64,000 nucleotides of DNA from NCBI RefSeq assembly GCF_030512175.1, contig NZ_JAULBL010000002.1:2850149-2914148 (forward strand), read 5' to 3'. The stretch is from Paeniglutamicibacter sulfureus. Its GTDB lineage: Bacteria; Actinomycetota; Actinomycetes; Actinomycetales; Micrococcaceae. The translations under genes were made by a program, and so were the position numbers. Of this stretch, positions 50,066-59,084 are shown piece after piece (position 1 is the stretch's first letter; every line of letters starts with the position of its first letter). The notes under the pieces were generated by a model that worked only from the letters and a program-made list of their open reading frames with translations, did not search any database and was not told the DNA's origin.

Positions 50066-51352
50066 ATGACTGATACCGCAACTCACTCAACGGGCGAAAA
50101 GGCCCGTATCGGTGCACCCAGCATTTCCGGTTTCACCGAAGAGGGCGAGAACCTCTCGCCGTTGAACGAAGCAGAAGTAGCAGCCTCGCCGTTGGGCGGC
50201 GACGCAGCCAAGGCACACAGCCACGGCGGCGGGGCAGGAATCCCTGATTCCTCCCGCGCCGGTCGCAAGACCAGCTACAACGTCGAGGACTTCCCGGCGC
50301 TGACCGGACGTGAAGAGGACTTCCGCTTCACCCCGCTCAAGCGCATGGGCGGCCTGCACAAGAACGCGTTGGCCGGGGTTGCCCCCGAGCTGACCGTGGC
50401 CGGTGCCAACGTCTCCACCCTGGAAACCGTTGCGATGACCGATGCACGCGTCGGTTCCGCCGGCATCCCGGAGGACCGCATCTCGGCCAACGCCTGGAAG
50501 CATGCGGCCGAGGCCAAGGTGCTGACCATTCCCGCGAACTCCAGCGGCGAACAGGTCACGCTGACCTACACGGGCACCTCCACCGAAGCGGCCGCCAGCC
50601 ACCTTGTGGTCGTCGCCGAGGCCAACTCCGAGTCCGTCGTGGTCATCGACCACGTCGGGTCCGCAGTGCTGGCGCAGAACATCGAAATCGATGTCCGCGA
50701 AGGCGCCAAGCTGACCGTGATCTCGCTGCAGGCCTGGGCCGACGACGCGATCCACGCTTCCTCGCACTTGGCGAAGGTCCGCAAGGACGGCCACCTGAAG
50801 CACATCGCCGTAACCTACGGCGGCGACTTGGTGCGTCTGACCCCCTCGGCGCACTTTGATGGCCAGGGCGGCGAGGTGGAGCTCTTTGGACTGTACTTCG
50901 CGGATGCCGGACAGCACCTGGAACACCGCTTGTTCGTGGACCACGCCACCGAGAACTGCAAGTCCAACGTGTTGTACAAGGGTGCCCTGCAGGGCAAGGA
51001 CGCACACACCGTGTGGGTCGGCGACGTCTTGATCCGCAAGGAAGCCAAGGGGACCAACTCCTACGAGGCCAACCGCAACCTGGTGCTCACCGAGGGCGCA
51101 CGCGCCGACTCGGTGCCGAACCTGGAGATCGAGACCGGTTTGATCGACGGAGCCGGACACGCCTCCACGACCGGACGTTTCGACGACGAGCACCTCTTCT
51201 ACCTGATGAGCCGCGGCATCGACGAGAAGACCGCACGCCGCCTGGTGGTGCGCGGCTTCCTGAACGAGATCGTGCAGCAGATCCGGGTACCGGAGATCGA
51301 GGAACGCCTGGCCGAGACGATCGAGCGCGAGCTCGCCGCCACGGACAGCTAG
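50066..51352 (+). CDS. sufD: Fe-S cluster assembly protein SufD
   Basis: A 428-residue paralogue of SufB. The N-terminal region is variable with a His/Gly-rich stretch (HSHGGGAG). The core has VVVIDHVGSAVLAQNIEIDV, HLKHIAVTYGGDL, FADAGQHLEHRLFVDHATENCKS and YLMSRGIDEKTARRLVVRGF. It forms the SufBC2D scaffold. The gene starts 2 bp after sufB, and 77 bp separate it from sufC. Confidence 0.96.
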   Translation: MTDTATHSTGEKARIGAPSISGFTEEGENLSPLNEAEVAASPLGGDAAKAHSHGGGAGIPDSSRAGRKTSYNVEDFPALTGREEDFRFTPLKRMGGLHKNALAGVAPELTVAGANVSTLETVAMTDARVGSAGIPEDRISANAWKHAAEAKVLTIPANSSGEQVTLTYTGTSTEAAASHLVVVAEANSESVVVIDHVGSAVLAQNIEIDVREGAKLTVISLQAWADDAIHASSHLAKVRKDGHLKHIAVTYGGDLVRLTPSAHFDGQGGEVELFGLYFADAGQHLEHRLFVDHATENCKSNVLYKGALQGKDAHTVWVGDVLIRKEAKGTNSYEANRNLVLTEGARADSVPNLEIETGLIDGAGHASTTGRFDDEHLFYLMSRGIDEKTARRLVVRGFLNEIVQQIRVPEIEERLAETIERELAATDS

Positions 51353-51429
51353 TCCAGGCTTTTCCCCCCACCAACACCAAAACTTCGTCGATCCACATCG
51401 ACTTCACGGAAAGAGAACGGACTCAAGGC

Positions 51430-52188
<759 letters not shown>

Positions 52189-52190
52189 TC

Positions 52191-52535
52191 ATGAGCGTAT
52201 CGAACGAAACGACCAGCGGGTCGGCAGAAACCGAACTCGAGGACGTCGAAGAAGCGCTCAAGGATGTCATCGACCCGGAGCTCGGCGTCAACATCGTTGA
52301 CCTGGGCCTGCTCTATGGGCTGAAGTACGCCGAAGACGGCGCACTGCTCATCGACATGACCCTGACCACCGCCGCCTGCCCTTTGACCGATGTCATCGAA
52401 GAGCAGGTCAGCCAGGCACTGGAGTCGGTTGTCGATTCCTACCGGCTGAACTGGGTCTGGATGCCGCCGTGGGGTCCGGAGCGGATCACCGATGACGGCC
52501 GCGACCAGATGCGGGCCCTGGGCTTCAACATCTAG
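52191..52535 (+). CDS. sufT: metal-sulfur cluster assembly factor (MIP18/DUF59, SufT-like)
   Basis: A 114-residue protein. The DUF59 core is VEEALKDVIDPELGVNIVDLGLLYGL followed by MTLTTAACPLTDVIEEQV, where the conserved Cys lies in TTAACPL. SufT proteins help mature Fe-S proteins under high demand. It starts 2 bp after sufC and closes the operon. The usual cysteine desulfurase (sufS) and sufU genes are not present between sufC and this gene. Confidence 0.93.
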   Translation: MSVSNETTSGSAETELEDVEEALKDVIDPELGVNIVDLGLLYGLKYAEDGALLIDMTLTTAACPLTDVIEEQVSQALESVVDSYRLNWVWMPPWGPERITDDGRDQMRALGFNI

Positions 52536-52550
52536 TCCTGCGGACAAGAC

Positions 52551-52604
52551 AAAAGCGAGGTGCGTTTCCCCTTCAGGGGGGATCGCACCTCGCTTTTCGT
52601 CTTT
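52551..52604. terminator. bidirectional terminator after the suf operon
   Basis: A perfect 14-bp stem (52551-52564 with 52584-52597) contains an inner TCCCC/GGGGA stem. It has A- and T-rich outer ends and CGTCTTTT beyond. It also serves the convergent metallopeptidase gene. Confidence 0.9.
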
Positions 52605-52609
52605 TGGAT

Positions 52610-53524
52610 TCAGCCGCCGGGCTTGTCCAGGTTCCGCGCCGAGAGCGTGTCACACTGGTTGATGTCCCCGGTCGCATATCCCTGCAGGAACCAGGACTGG
52701 CGCTGCGCCGAGGAACCGTGGGTCCAGCCCTCGGGATTCACCCGCCCGGTGGCTGCCTCCTGGATCCTGTCATCGCCCACGGCCGAGGCCGCCGACAGTG
52801 CCGAGCGCAGGTCTGCCTCGGTGAACGGCTTCATGAAGGTGTTGCCCTCGGCGTCCTTGGTGTTCGCCGCATGCGCGGCCCACATGCCGGCAAAGCAGTC
52901 GGCCTGCAGTTCCACGCGCACCGAGCCGGAGGTCGCACCCTTGGCCCCCTGCTGGGAGGCTGCGAGGGTGCCGATGGTGTTTTGGATGTGGTGCCCATAC
53001 TCGTGGGCCACCACGTATTCCTCGGCCAGCGCCCCGCCATCCGAACCGTAGTTGGTGCTCAAGTCGGCAAAGAACCCGGTGTCGAAGTATGCGACCTGGT
53101 CAGCGGGGCAATAGAACGGGCCCACCGCGCTGGTCGCGGTCCCGCATTCCGTGCTCACCTGCCCGTCGAAGACCTCGACCCCGGGCTGCCGCACCTGCAC
53201 GTCGTACTGCGGCAGGTAGCTGAGCCAGAAGCTGTCAAGCGATTGCGTGGTTGCCAGGATCCGGCAGTCGGTGCGCGCATTGGCGTCGGCCCCGGTCTGG
53301 CATTCGGTGATGCCCGCCGGCCCGTTCTCGTTGGCTCCCTGCTCGATGCCGGGATCCCCGCCGAGTCCCAGCTGCGTGAGCATGTCGGGGTTGACACCCA
53401 GCAAGGCGGCAAGCAGCACCACGATGATGCCGCCACCGCCGGCGGCGATCTTGCCGCCGCGGCCCCGGCCGCGCGAGTCCCTGATGCGTCCGGAATCGAG
53501 TTGTGCGTCGTCATTGAAACTCAT
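52610..53524 (-). CDS. neutral zinc metallopeptidase, YpfJ family
   Basis: 304 residues. A Gly/Arg-rich cytoplasmic start, one membrane helix (IIVVLLAALLGV, near residues 33-46) and an extracytoplasmic catalytic domain are visible. The zinc motif is VVAHEYGHHIQN, with ELQADCFAGMWAAH providing the downstream acidic ligand. Six cysteines in the outer domain suggest disulphides. The substrate is unknown. The ATG at 53524 follows a minus-strand TATTGT by 7 nt. Confidence 0.9.
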   Translation of the reverse strand: MSFNDDAQLDSGRIRDSRGRGRGGKIAAGGGGIIVVLLAALLGVNPDMLTQLGLGGDPGIEQGANENGPAGITECQTGADANARTDCRILATTQSLDSFWLSYLPQYDVQVRQPGVEVFDGQVSTECGTATSAVGPFYCPADQVAYFDTGFFADLSTNYGSDGGALAEEYVVAHEYGHHIQNTIGTLAASQQGAKGATSGSVRVELQADCFAGMWAAHAANTKDAEGNTFMKPFTEADLRSALSAASAVGDDRIQEAATGRVNPEGWTHGSSAQRQSWFLQGYATGDINQCDTLSARNLDKPGG

Positions 53525-53531
53525 GGTTCAT

Positions 53532-53537
53532 ACAATA
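53532..53537 (-). promoter_or_regulatory. -10 element TATTGT, leaderless start of metallopeptidase gene
   Basis: On the minus strand TATTGT ends 7 nt before the ATG at 53524, with no Shine-Dalgarno sequence. Confidence 0.55.
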
Positions 53538-53617
53538 CGTGCGCGTAGCCGATTTGGGAGGTTTATCGGGCGATCGCCCCGCTGTTGCCCCGGGACCCTA
53601 CGCAGGAACCGGGCGGG

Positions 53618-54277
53618 TCAGGGGCGCGGAGGTGCCCGGTGCACGAGAGCGCCTGCCATGGATTCGGCCACGTAGCGTGCGAATCGCTCGGCGCTCCAGC
53701 CGCGCTGCAGCACCAGCAGCTCATAAAGCTCGGGCGAGCTGTGCAGCCACATGACATCGACGGCCTCGTCGAAGCTGACGTCCTCGCGAAGGTACCCGCG
53801 CTCCTGCAGGAAACGTGCGTTGTGTTGCATCCTCTCCAGGCGCTCGGCGCTGGATTGTTCCTGGAGTTCGGCCATGTTCGCGTCGCTTGCCGCAGCCGAG
53901 CGCACCAGCAGCAGGATGGGAGTCAGCGTGGCCGCAACCTCCGCCGTGAGGCGTCCCCACGTGAGCATCAGCGACTGGGCGTCGGCGGCGTGCTGCCGCA
54001 GCGCATCCGAGCGGTCGAATGCGGCTTCGGGACCGCTGCCGCGAAGCCCGCGATCGTAGATGGCCCTGACCAGCCCGGGTTTTCCGCCGAACGACTTGTA
54101 GATGGTCTCGACCGAGACCTGGGCGTCGGCGGCGATCAGGGCGACCGTTGTCGCCGGGTATCCCTGGGCCAGGAGCCGTTCCCGGGCTGCCTCGAGAATC
54201 GCTTCCCGCGTTTTCTCTGCGGCCGCGCGCCGGCTCCGGGAATCGTATCCGCGGCGGCTATTGACTGTGGGCATCAT
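53618..54277 (-). CDS. TetR family transcriptional regulator
   Basis: 219 residues. The N-terminal helix-turn-helix (TREAILEAARERLLAQGYPATTVALIAADAQVSVETIYKSFGGKPGLVRAIYDR) is typical of TetR. A helical ligand-binding domain follows. The start at 54277 (MMPTVNS) is chosen because a promoter (TTGATA, 17 bp, TACGAA on the minus strand) places the transcript start just upstream; earlier ATG codons overlap the -10. It diverges from the SnoaL-like gene and an operator-like palindrome lies between them, so it likely represses both. Confidence 0.88.
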   Translation of the reverse strand: MMPTVNSRRGYDSRSRRAAAEKTREAILEAARERLLAQGYPATTVALIAADAQVSVETIYKSFGGKPGLVRAIYDRGLRGSGPEAAFDRSDALRQHAADAQSLMLTWGRLTAEVAATLTPILLLVRSAAASDANMAELQEQSSAERLERMQHNARFLQERGYLREDVSFDEAVDVMWLHSSPELYELLVLQRGWSAERFARYVAESMAGALVHRAPPRP

Positions 54278-54294
54278 TGGTTCCATACTTCGTA

Positions 54295-54318
54295 TTGGAT
54301 ACACCGTACTGTATCAAA
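54295..54318. promoter_or_regulatory. probable TetR-family operator
   Basis: TTGGATACA (54295-54303) and TGTATCAAA (54310-54318) form an inverted repeat with one mismatch and a 6-bp spacer. It overlaps the -35/-10 region of the divergent promoters. Size and position suit a TetR dimer site. Confidence 0.7.
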
Positions 54319-54329
54319 TAGGAGTTGTC

Positions 54330-54782
54330 ATGGTCGACCCTTCAAGCCCGGGCCTTGAGGCTTTGCTGATCCGTCTGGTGGACGCCGTCAACGCCCACGA
54401 CCTGGACTCCCTCGTCGCCTGTTTCGCCCCCGGCTATCGAAACGAAACGCCCGCCCATCCCGCGCGCGGCTTCACCGGCACCGGGCAAGTCCGGCGCAAC
54501 TGGAGTCGGATGTTCGCCGGCATCCCGGACCTCCGGGCACAGCTGCTCGGCTCGACCATCGACGGCCAGAGGGCCTGGACCGAGTGGGAAATGCGCGGCA
54601 CCAGGGTTGACGGCGCACGGCAACTCTTGCGCGGCGTCATGATCTTCACCGCCGGTGACGGGCTCCTGACCGGGGTGCGCCTCTACCTGGAACCGGTTGA
54701 TGAAACCGGCGGCGATGTCGACGCCGCCATCGCACGAACAGCAGGTGCCGCAGGCCCGGCACCGGAAGAGGACTTGCCATGA
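54330..54782 (+). CDS. SnoaL-like / NTF2-fold protein
   Basis: 150 residues of the nuclear transport factor 2-like fold. LLIRLVDAVNAHDLDSLVACFAPGYRNETPAHPARGFTGT-type start and TEWEMRGTRVDG match SnoaL-like polyketide-cyclase/ester-hydrolase relatives. Members act as small-molecule isomerases or binding proteins; the substrate is unknown. The ATG at 54330 has TAGGAG 5 nt upstream. It is coupled to the NmrA-like gene (ATGA overlap) and probably controlled by the divergent TetR protein. Confidence 0.8.
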   Translation: MVDPSSPGLEALLIRLVDAVNAHDLDSLVACFAPGYRNETPAHPARGFTGTGQVRRNWSRMFAGIPDLRAQLLGSTIDGQRAWTEWEMRGTRVDGARQLLRGVMIFTAGDGLLTGVRLYLEPVDETGGDVDAAIARTAGAAGPAPEEDLP

Positions 54783-55672
54783 TTCTCGTCATCGGAGCCA
54801 CCGGCCAACTCGGCGGATTCATCGCGCGGCGGCTACTGCTCCGCGGCGATGCCGTGCGGGCGTTGGTGCGGGACCCGGCCTCCGCTGCTGCCCGCGACCT
54901 GGCCGACGCCGGCGCCCACCTTGTTCTTGGGGACCTGACTGACGCCGCTTCCCTGCGGACCGCCTGTGAATCGGTGCGGGGAATCATCACCACCGCGAAC
55001 TCGATGTCCCGCGGCGATCCGGACACCATTGAATCGGTTGATCGACGCGGCAATGCCAACCTCGTCGATGCGGCCGTCGAGCAGGGAGTGCGGCGCTTTG
55101 TCTTCATCTCCGCGCTCGGGGCCGACGCGCACCACCCGATGCCGCTGCTGCAGGCCAAAGGCGAAACCGAGCAGCGCCTGCGGGAGAGCGGCATGGAGTG
55201 GACGGTGCTGCAGCCGGACTTCTACATGGACATGCTGCCGATGGCCGTCGTCGGCGCACCGGCGCTGGCCGGAGGTGCCGTCACGCTGGTCGGCGAGGGT
55301 CGGCGCAGGCATTCGATGGTGGCGATCTCCGACGTCGCGGACTATGCGCTCGCGGCCTTCGACAGCGACGACGCCGTCGGCCAGGCCCTGCAGATCGGCG
55401 GTCCCGAACCGGTGGCATGGCGCGATGTGCTGGCAGCGTTCGAACGGCACCTGGGACGGGAGATTCCGGTGAGCTTCGTTGCCCCCGGGCAGCCAATCGA
55501 CGGGATGCCCGGGATGCTCTGCGGACTGTTGGCCGCGCTGGAAACCTACGACTCCCCGCTGGACACCGGCCGGTTGGCCAAGCGCTTCGGGGTGGTGCCG
55601 ACGTCGCTGGATGACTTTGTGCACGCCGTGGTGGCGGCGGCCCGCGGCGGCGCGCAGATGCGCACGGCCTGA
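54779..55672 (+). CDS. NmrA-like NAD(P)-binding oxidoreductase
   Basis: A 297-residue Rossmann protein. The nucleotide motif is ILVIGATGQLGGFIARRLL (GxTGxxG), followed by VLGDLTDAASL, FVFISALGA and ISDVADYALAAF. This is the atypical SDR (NmrA/HSCARG) group, which lacks a classical Tyr-x-x-x-Lys and often reduces quinones or senses NADPH. It pairs with the SnoaL-like gene, suggesting a joint small-molecule or redox modification role. Its stop faces bioN across 25 bp. Confidence 0.87.
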   Translation: MILVIGATGQLGGFIARRLLLRGDAVRALVRDPASAAARDLADAGAHLVLGDLTDAASLRTACESVRGIITTANSMSRGDPDTIESVDRRGNANLVDAAVEQGVRRFVFISALGADAHHPMPLLQAKGETEQRLRESGMEWTVLQPDFYMDMLPMAVVGAPALAGGAVTLVGEGRRRHSMVAISDVADYALAAFDSDDAVGQALQIGGPEPVAWRDVLAAFERHLGREIPVSFVAPGQPIDGMPGMLCGLLAALETYDSPLDTGRLAKRFGVVPTSLDDFVHAVVAAARGGAQMRTA

Positions 55673-55697
55673 ATCCGCGGTCAGGGAGAGGGAAACG

Positions 55698-56324
55698 TTA
55701 GTTGCGTTCCATGATGCCGCGGGCGGCCAGCGCGTCCGCGGTGCGCTGGGCATAGGCCACGGTGTTGATGACCACCGGTGCTGCCAGCGTCGCGGGGTTG
55801 CGCCCGATTCCGCGGGCCTTGGCTGCGTCCGCGAGGTCCTGCACCGAACTTGCTATCGCCGGGATGCTGCGCAGCATCAGGGCCACTGCCAGCGCGATGG
55901 TGGCGGGGTTCCCGCCGATCAGGCGGACCGGCGCGGCGGCGCGTTCCAACCCGTCGAGCAGCGCGGCCTGGGTGGTGGTCAACAGGACCAGGCGCCCGCA
56001 CTGGATGACAGCGAGCATCCCGCTGACCAGCGTCAGGGCGAAGAGCGGCGTGTTGAGGATCGACTGGTAGATGCCCAGGATCGCGAAGATCCACCACAGC
56101 TGGCGCAGCGGAGCGGCCCACGCGCGCAGCACCCGTGGACCGGCCAGGGCGAAGAGCCCCACACCCAACAACAGGGTGCCGAGCCCGACGGCGGGAATCC
56201 GCCAGAGGAGCACCGCGGCACCCACCGCCAGGACCACCAGGTACTTGGCCAGCAGCGGTGCCCGGTGCACCGGGCTGGCACCGGGCAGGTAGTGGCCGAG
56301 CAGCATCTGGTGCGAGGCGCTCAC
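55698..56324 (-). CDS. bioN: ECF transporter transmembrane component (EcfT / BioN)
   Basis: A 208-residue membrane protein with about five helices. The coupling motif AAKARGIGRNP and the second ADALAARGIMER near the C-terminus are the two Ala-Arg-Gly elements that contact the ATPases. It is last in the bioY-bioM-bioN operon, with a 4-nt overlap with bioM, so it serves biotin uptake. Only one ATPase is encoded here, as in the tripartite BioMNY system. Confidence 0.92.
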   Translation of the reverse strand: MSASHQMLLGHYLPGASPVHRAPLLAKYLVVLAVGAAVLLWRIPAVGLGTLLLGVGLFALAGPRVLRAWAAPLRQLWWIFAILGIYQSILNTPLFALTLVSGMLAVIQCGRLVLLTTTQAALLDGLERAAAPVRLIGGNPATIALAVALMLRSIPAIASSVQDLADAAKARGIGRNPATLAAPVVINTVAYAQRTADALAARGIMERN

Positions 56325-57034
56325 GCGGCCGGGCTTCCATGGCGGACCAGCCGGCGGTAGGTGTCCACGGCCTCGGGCGCCGGGCCGTCAAAGACGATCT
56401 TGCCGCCGGCCACCAGCAGCGCCCGGTCGGCGGCCGCGGCGAAGTCCAGGTCGTGGGTCGCGTAGATGACCTGCTGGTCCAGTGCACCCAGCGTTTTTTG
56501 GAGCAGTTCGTTGTTGGCCAGATCCAGCAGCGTGGTCGGTTCGTCCGCCACGAGGATGTCCTGGCCCGCGGCCAGCACGCTGCACAGGGCCACCAGCTGG
56601 CGCTCGCCCCCGGAGATGTCGTAGATGCTGCGGTGGGCCAGGTGTTCCAGGCCGAGCGCTGCCAGCGCGCGCAATGCGGAGGCGCTCCGCTTGGCCCGGT
56701 CCTTGTGCAAGGCCTTGAGGGAGAGCTCGACGTCCTCGGTGACGATGGGCATGACCAGCTGCGAGAGCGGATCGGTGAACAGGAAGCCCACGCGCCTGCG
56801 CACGGACTTGGACTGGCGGACCGTGTCGAAGCCGTGGACCTCCACTGCCCCGGTCGAAGGGGTCACCAACCCGTTGAGCATGCGCAGCAGCGTTGACTTG
56901 CCTGACCCATTTGCGCCGATCACGGCGATGCGCCGTTCGTTGAGTTCGAGGGTGCACGGGGCCAGGACGGTGCGCGGGGCCTGCGCCGGGTCGTCGGCGG
57001 GCACTGACAGGCCGGCATTGTTGAATCGGATCAC
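56321..57034 (-). CDS. bioM: ECF transporter ATPase (BioM)
   Basis: A 237-residue ABC ATPase. Walker A AVIGANGSGKSTLLRML, Q-loop LFTDPLSQLVMP, signature DISGGERQLVALCSVLA, Walker B ILVADEPTTLLDL and switch ATHDLDFA are intact. It energises the biotin ECF transporter. The GTG at 57034 (VIRFNNAGLS) is preferred; the upstream ATG frame adds 20 unconserved residues. It lies 61 bp after bioY and overlaps bioN. Confidence 0.92.
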   Translation of the reverse strand: MIRFNNAGLSVPADDPAQAPRTVLAPCTLELNERRIAVIGANGSGKSTLLRMLNGLVTPSTGAVEVHGFDTVRQSKSVRRRVGFLFTDPLSQLVMPIVTEDVELSLKALHKDRAKRSASALRALAALGLEHLAHRSIYDISGGERQLVALCSVLAAGQDILVADEPTTLLDLANNELLQKTLGALDQQVIYATHDLDFAAAADRALLVAGGKIVFDGPAPEAVDTYRRLVRHGSPAA

Positions 57035-57095
57035 GCTTAACGGTATTCCCTGCTGGTGGTGTGGATCGAATTGCGCTGCTGGCGCAGCCGGCACT

Positions 57096-57707
57096 CTATG
57101 CGTTGAAGCGGCGGCGGGCGAAGGACGGGAAGGCCTTGAAGACGCTGACCGCGATGGCAGCGGCCAGCAGGTTCTTCACGACGTCTCCGGGCCAGTAGGC
57201 CATGTCCAGGATGAAGGCCTGGCCCAGCGGGATCTGCGCGTTCAAGCTCATGCCCAGGATGCCCAGCGGGTGGATCACCAGGATCGAGCCGCACATGGCC
57301 GAGAGGAACAGCCAGACGAAGCGCCGGCGGGTGACCCTGCGCAGCACCAGCGTGGCGAGCGCGCCGGTGACCAGGGCGGCAAGGGGGAAGGCGAGCAGGT
57401 ATCCGGCGCTGGGTGCGGCGAGCGAACCCAAGCCGCCGGAGAACTTGGCAAAGATCGGCACTCCGGCCAGCCCCACCAGCAGGTACAGGCCCACGGCCGA
57501 GCCGCCGCGCAGCGAGCCGAGGATCAATGCGGTGAGTGCCACGCCCATGGTCTGCAAGGTGATCGGCACGCCAAGGGCTCCCACCGGGACGGCCGGAACC
57601 AGGGTGAGCACGGCGATGAGCGCGGCAAAGACCGAGACCAGGGCGAGATCGCGGGCGCCGATCCGGGCAGGGGTGTGCGCGTCGATGCGCGGGCTGGAGG
57701 TCGTCAT
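57096..57707 (-). CDS. bioY: biotin transporter substrate-binding subunit BioY
   Basis: A 203-residue membrane protein with six helices. The biotin-pocket signature runs through VPVGALGVPITLQTMGVALTALILG and LYLLVGLAGVPIFAKFSGGLGSLAAPSAGYLLAFPLAALV, typical of BioY. It binds biotin at high affinity. The ATG at 57707 (MTTSSPRIDAH) is chosen. A perfect TGAAC-N3-GTTCA palindrome 82 bp upstream suggests biotin-responsive repression. Confidence 0.94.
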   Translation of the reverse strand: MTTSSPRIDAHTPARIGARDLALVSVFAALIAVLTLVPAVPVGALGVPITLQTMGVALTALILGSLRGGSAVGLYLLVGLAGVPIFAKFSGGLGSLAAPSAGYLLAFPLAALVTGALATLVLRRVTRRRFVWLFLSAMCGSILVIHPLGILGMSLNAQIPLGQAFILDMAYWPGDVVKNLLAAAIAVSVFKAFPSFARRRFNA

Positions 57708-57788
57708 GGTTGGGTGTTCCTGTCGATTCGAGATGGTGGCGCTGCGGTGCGTGGATTCGCGTCGCGGTTGCGTTACGAATGACAATAC

Positions 57789-57803
57789 TTGAACACTGTT
57801 CAA
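57789..57803. promoter_or_regulatory. BioQ-like operator upstream of bioY
   Basis: TTGAACACTGTTCAA is a perfect 15-bp palindrome. Its core TGAAC-N3-GTTCA resembles the operator of BioQ, the TetR-type biotin regulator of Corynebacteriales. It lies in the bioY promoter region; no bioQ gene is in the window. Confidence 0.65.
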
Positions 57804-57985
57804 AAGTCTTGGTCGCCGGTCACAAAAGTGTTGGCCACCACCCGACGCCTGGCCAAAAACCGTCGCCGCGGCATCGGGCTCGAGCGTACCGTTTGGCCCG
57901 ATTCATCAACCATGCATCGCTTCAACGCCTGAAGCCTTCGACTGCCGCGCCTCAGCCGATGTGGTCGCGAACGGTGGACGGCAGG

Positions 57986-57991
57986 CAGAAT
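57986..57991 (+). promoter_or_regulatory. -10 element CAGAAT, leaderless start of soxR
   Basis: CAGAAT ends 6 nt before the ATG at 57998, which supports this start within a long open frame. Confidence 0.5.
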
Positions 57992-57997
57992 GGTGGC

Positions 57998-58477
57998 ATG
58001 GATACGGGTGATGGAACGTCGCAGGATCTGTCCGTGGGGCAGCTGGCTGACAGGTCAGGCGTTGCAGTCTCGGCGCTGCACTACTACGAGCGCGAAGGGC
58101 TGATTTCTTCCTGGCGAACCACGGGTAACCAGCGGCGGTTCGACCGAAGCGTGCTGCGCCGCGTGGCAGTGATTCGTGCCGCCCAGCGCGCCGGCATCCC
58201 GCTTCGGTCAATCGCCGAACTCTTCGCCGGGCTGCCCGCTGACGGAACGCCACGCAAGGAGGACTGGCAAGCTGTTTCCGCGGCCTGGAGGGACGACTTG
58301 CAGGAGCGGATCCACCAGTTGCAGTCGTTGCGGGACGGGTTGGGTGGCTGCATCGGCTGTGGTTGCCTGTCGCTGGCCGAATGCGGATTCGTCAACCCCA
58401 ATGACCGATTGGCCGACGGTCTTGGAGGCGCGACGTTGTTCCGGGAGGACACGGAATTTGACCTCAACCAAGGTTGA
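57998..58477 (+). CDS. soxR: redox-sensing MerR-family activator SoxR
   Basis: 159 residues. A MerR winged helix (LSVGQLADRSGVAVSALHYYEREGLI) and dimerisation helix precede the [2Fe-2S] motif C-x2-C-x-C-x5-C at Cys118, 121, 123 and 129 (GGCIGCGCLSLAEC). That motif is diagnostic of SoxR. Oxidised SoxR activates promoters with overlong spacers. In actinomycetes it responds mainly to redox-cycling compounds rather than superoxide itself. Such a promoter overlaps the 3' end of this gene and points to the next gene. Confidence 0.96.
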   Translation: MDTGDGTSQDLSVGQLADRSGVAVSALHYYEREGLISSWRTTGNQRRFDRSVLRRVAVIRAAQRAGIPLRSIAELFAGLPADGTPRKEDWQAVSAAWRDDLQERIHQLQSLRDGLGGCIGCGCLSLAECGFVNPNDRLADGLGGATLFREDTEFDLNQG

Positions 58478-58488
58478 GGTTCTAGCGT
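58458..58488 (+). promoter_or_regulatory. SoxR-dependent promoter (SoxR box between -35 and -10)
   Basis: The -35 TTGACC (58458-58463) and -10 TAGCGT (58483-58488) are 19 bp apart, the overlong spacing of MerR-type promoters. The spacer contains most of the palindrome CCTCAACCAAGGTTGAGG (58462-58479). Its outer arms CCTCAA/TTGAGG equal those of the known sox box. It overlaps the soxR stop codon and should drive the flavin reductase-like gene. Confidence 0.85.
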
Positions 58489-58560
58489 GGGGGAGTAGTT
58501 GGACCAAGCCCGCCGCACCCGTGCGGGCGCCCCGCATGACGAGAGGAACCTGGACCCGCC

Positions 58561-59079
58561 GTGCAAACCCACATTCCAGCCGCCACGATCGCGGATCAAT
58601 TTCGCCTCGCCTTTGGAAACCATCCGGCGGGCGTTGCCGTGGTGACGGCCACCGGCCACTGCGGACCTGTTGGAATCACTGCCTCATCCTTGATCTCCGT
58701 TTCGGCCGAACCGGCCTACCTGGCGTTCAACATTGCGCAGCGATCGGGCTCCGCCGAAGTGATCCTGGACGCCGAGCACATCGTGGTCCACTTCTTGACG
58801 GAGCCCAATGCCGATGTGGCAACCTTGTTCGCCACACCCGGCGAGGAGCGCTTCTCGAAACTGGCAGGGTGGGAACAGCTGCCCACCGGGGAACCCCTGG
58901 TCCACGGGGTGGGTGTCGCGATGCGCTGCACCATCGAATCGCGGGTTGCCGCCGGACCGGCCACGGTCGTCGTCGCTTCGGTGCTCGAGGTCATCCCCGG
59001 CCAATCCACCGCTGCCCCGCTGGTGTACCACCGGCGCGGCTACCACAGCATCGGTGAGCACACCAGGCTCATCGCTTGA
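58561..59079 (+). CDS. flavin reductase-like (FMN-binding split-barrel) protein
   Basis: A 172-residue flavin reductase domain protein. FRLAFGNHPAGVAVVTATG, GITASSLISVSAEPAYLAFNIAQRSGS and HFLTEPNADVATLFA match the HpaC-like NAD(P)H:flavin oxidoreductases, which bind FMN and pass electrons to flavin or to a partner monooxygenase. No partner is adjacent. The GTG start at 58561 has GAGAGGAA about 13 nt upstream, a loose spacing. Its promoter is the SoxR-type element, so it is likely induced by redox-active compounds. Confidence 0.88.
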   Translation: MQTHIPAATIADQFRLAFGNHPAGVAVVTATGHCGPVGITASSLISVSAEPAYLAFNIAQRSGSAEVILDAEHIVVHFLTEPNADVATLFATPGEERFSKLAGWEQLPTGEPLVHGVGVAMRCTIESRVAAGPATVVVASVLEVIPGQSTAAPLVYHRRGYHSIGEHTRLIA

Positions 59080-59084
59080 CCGTC

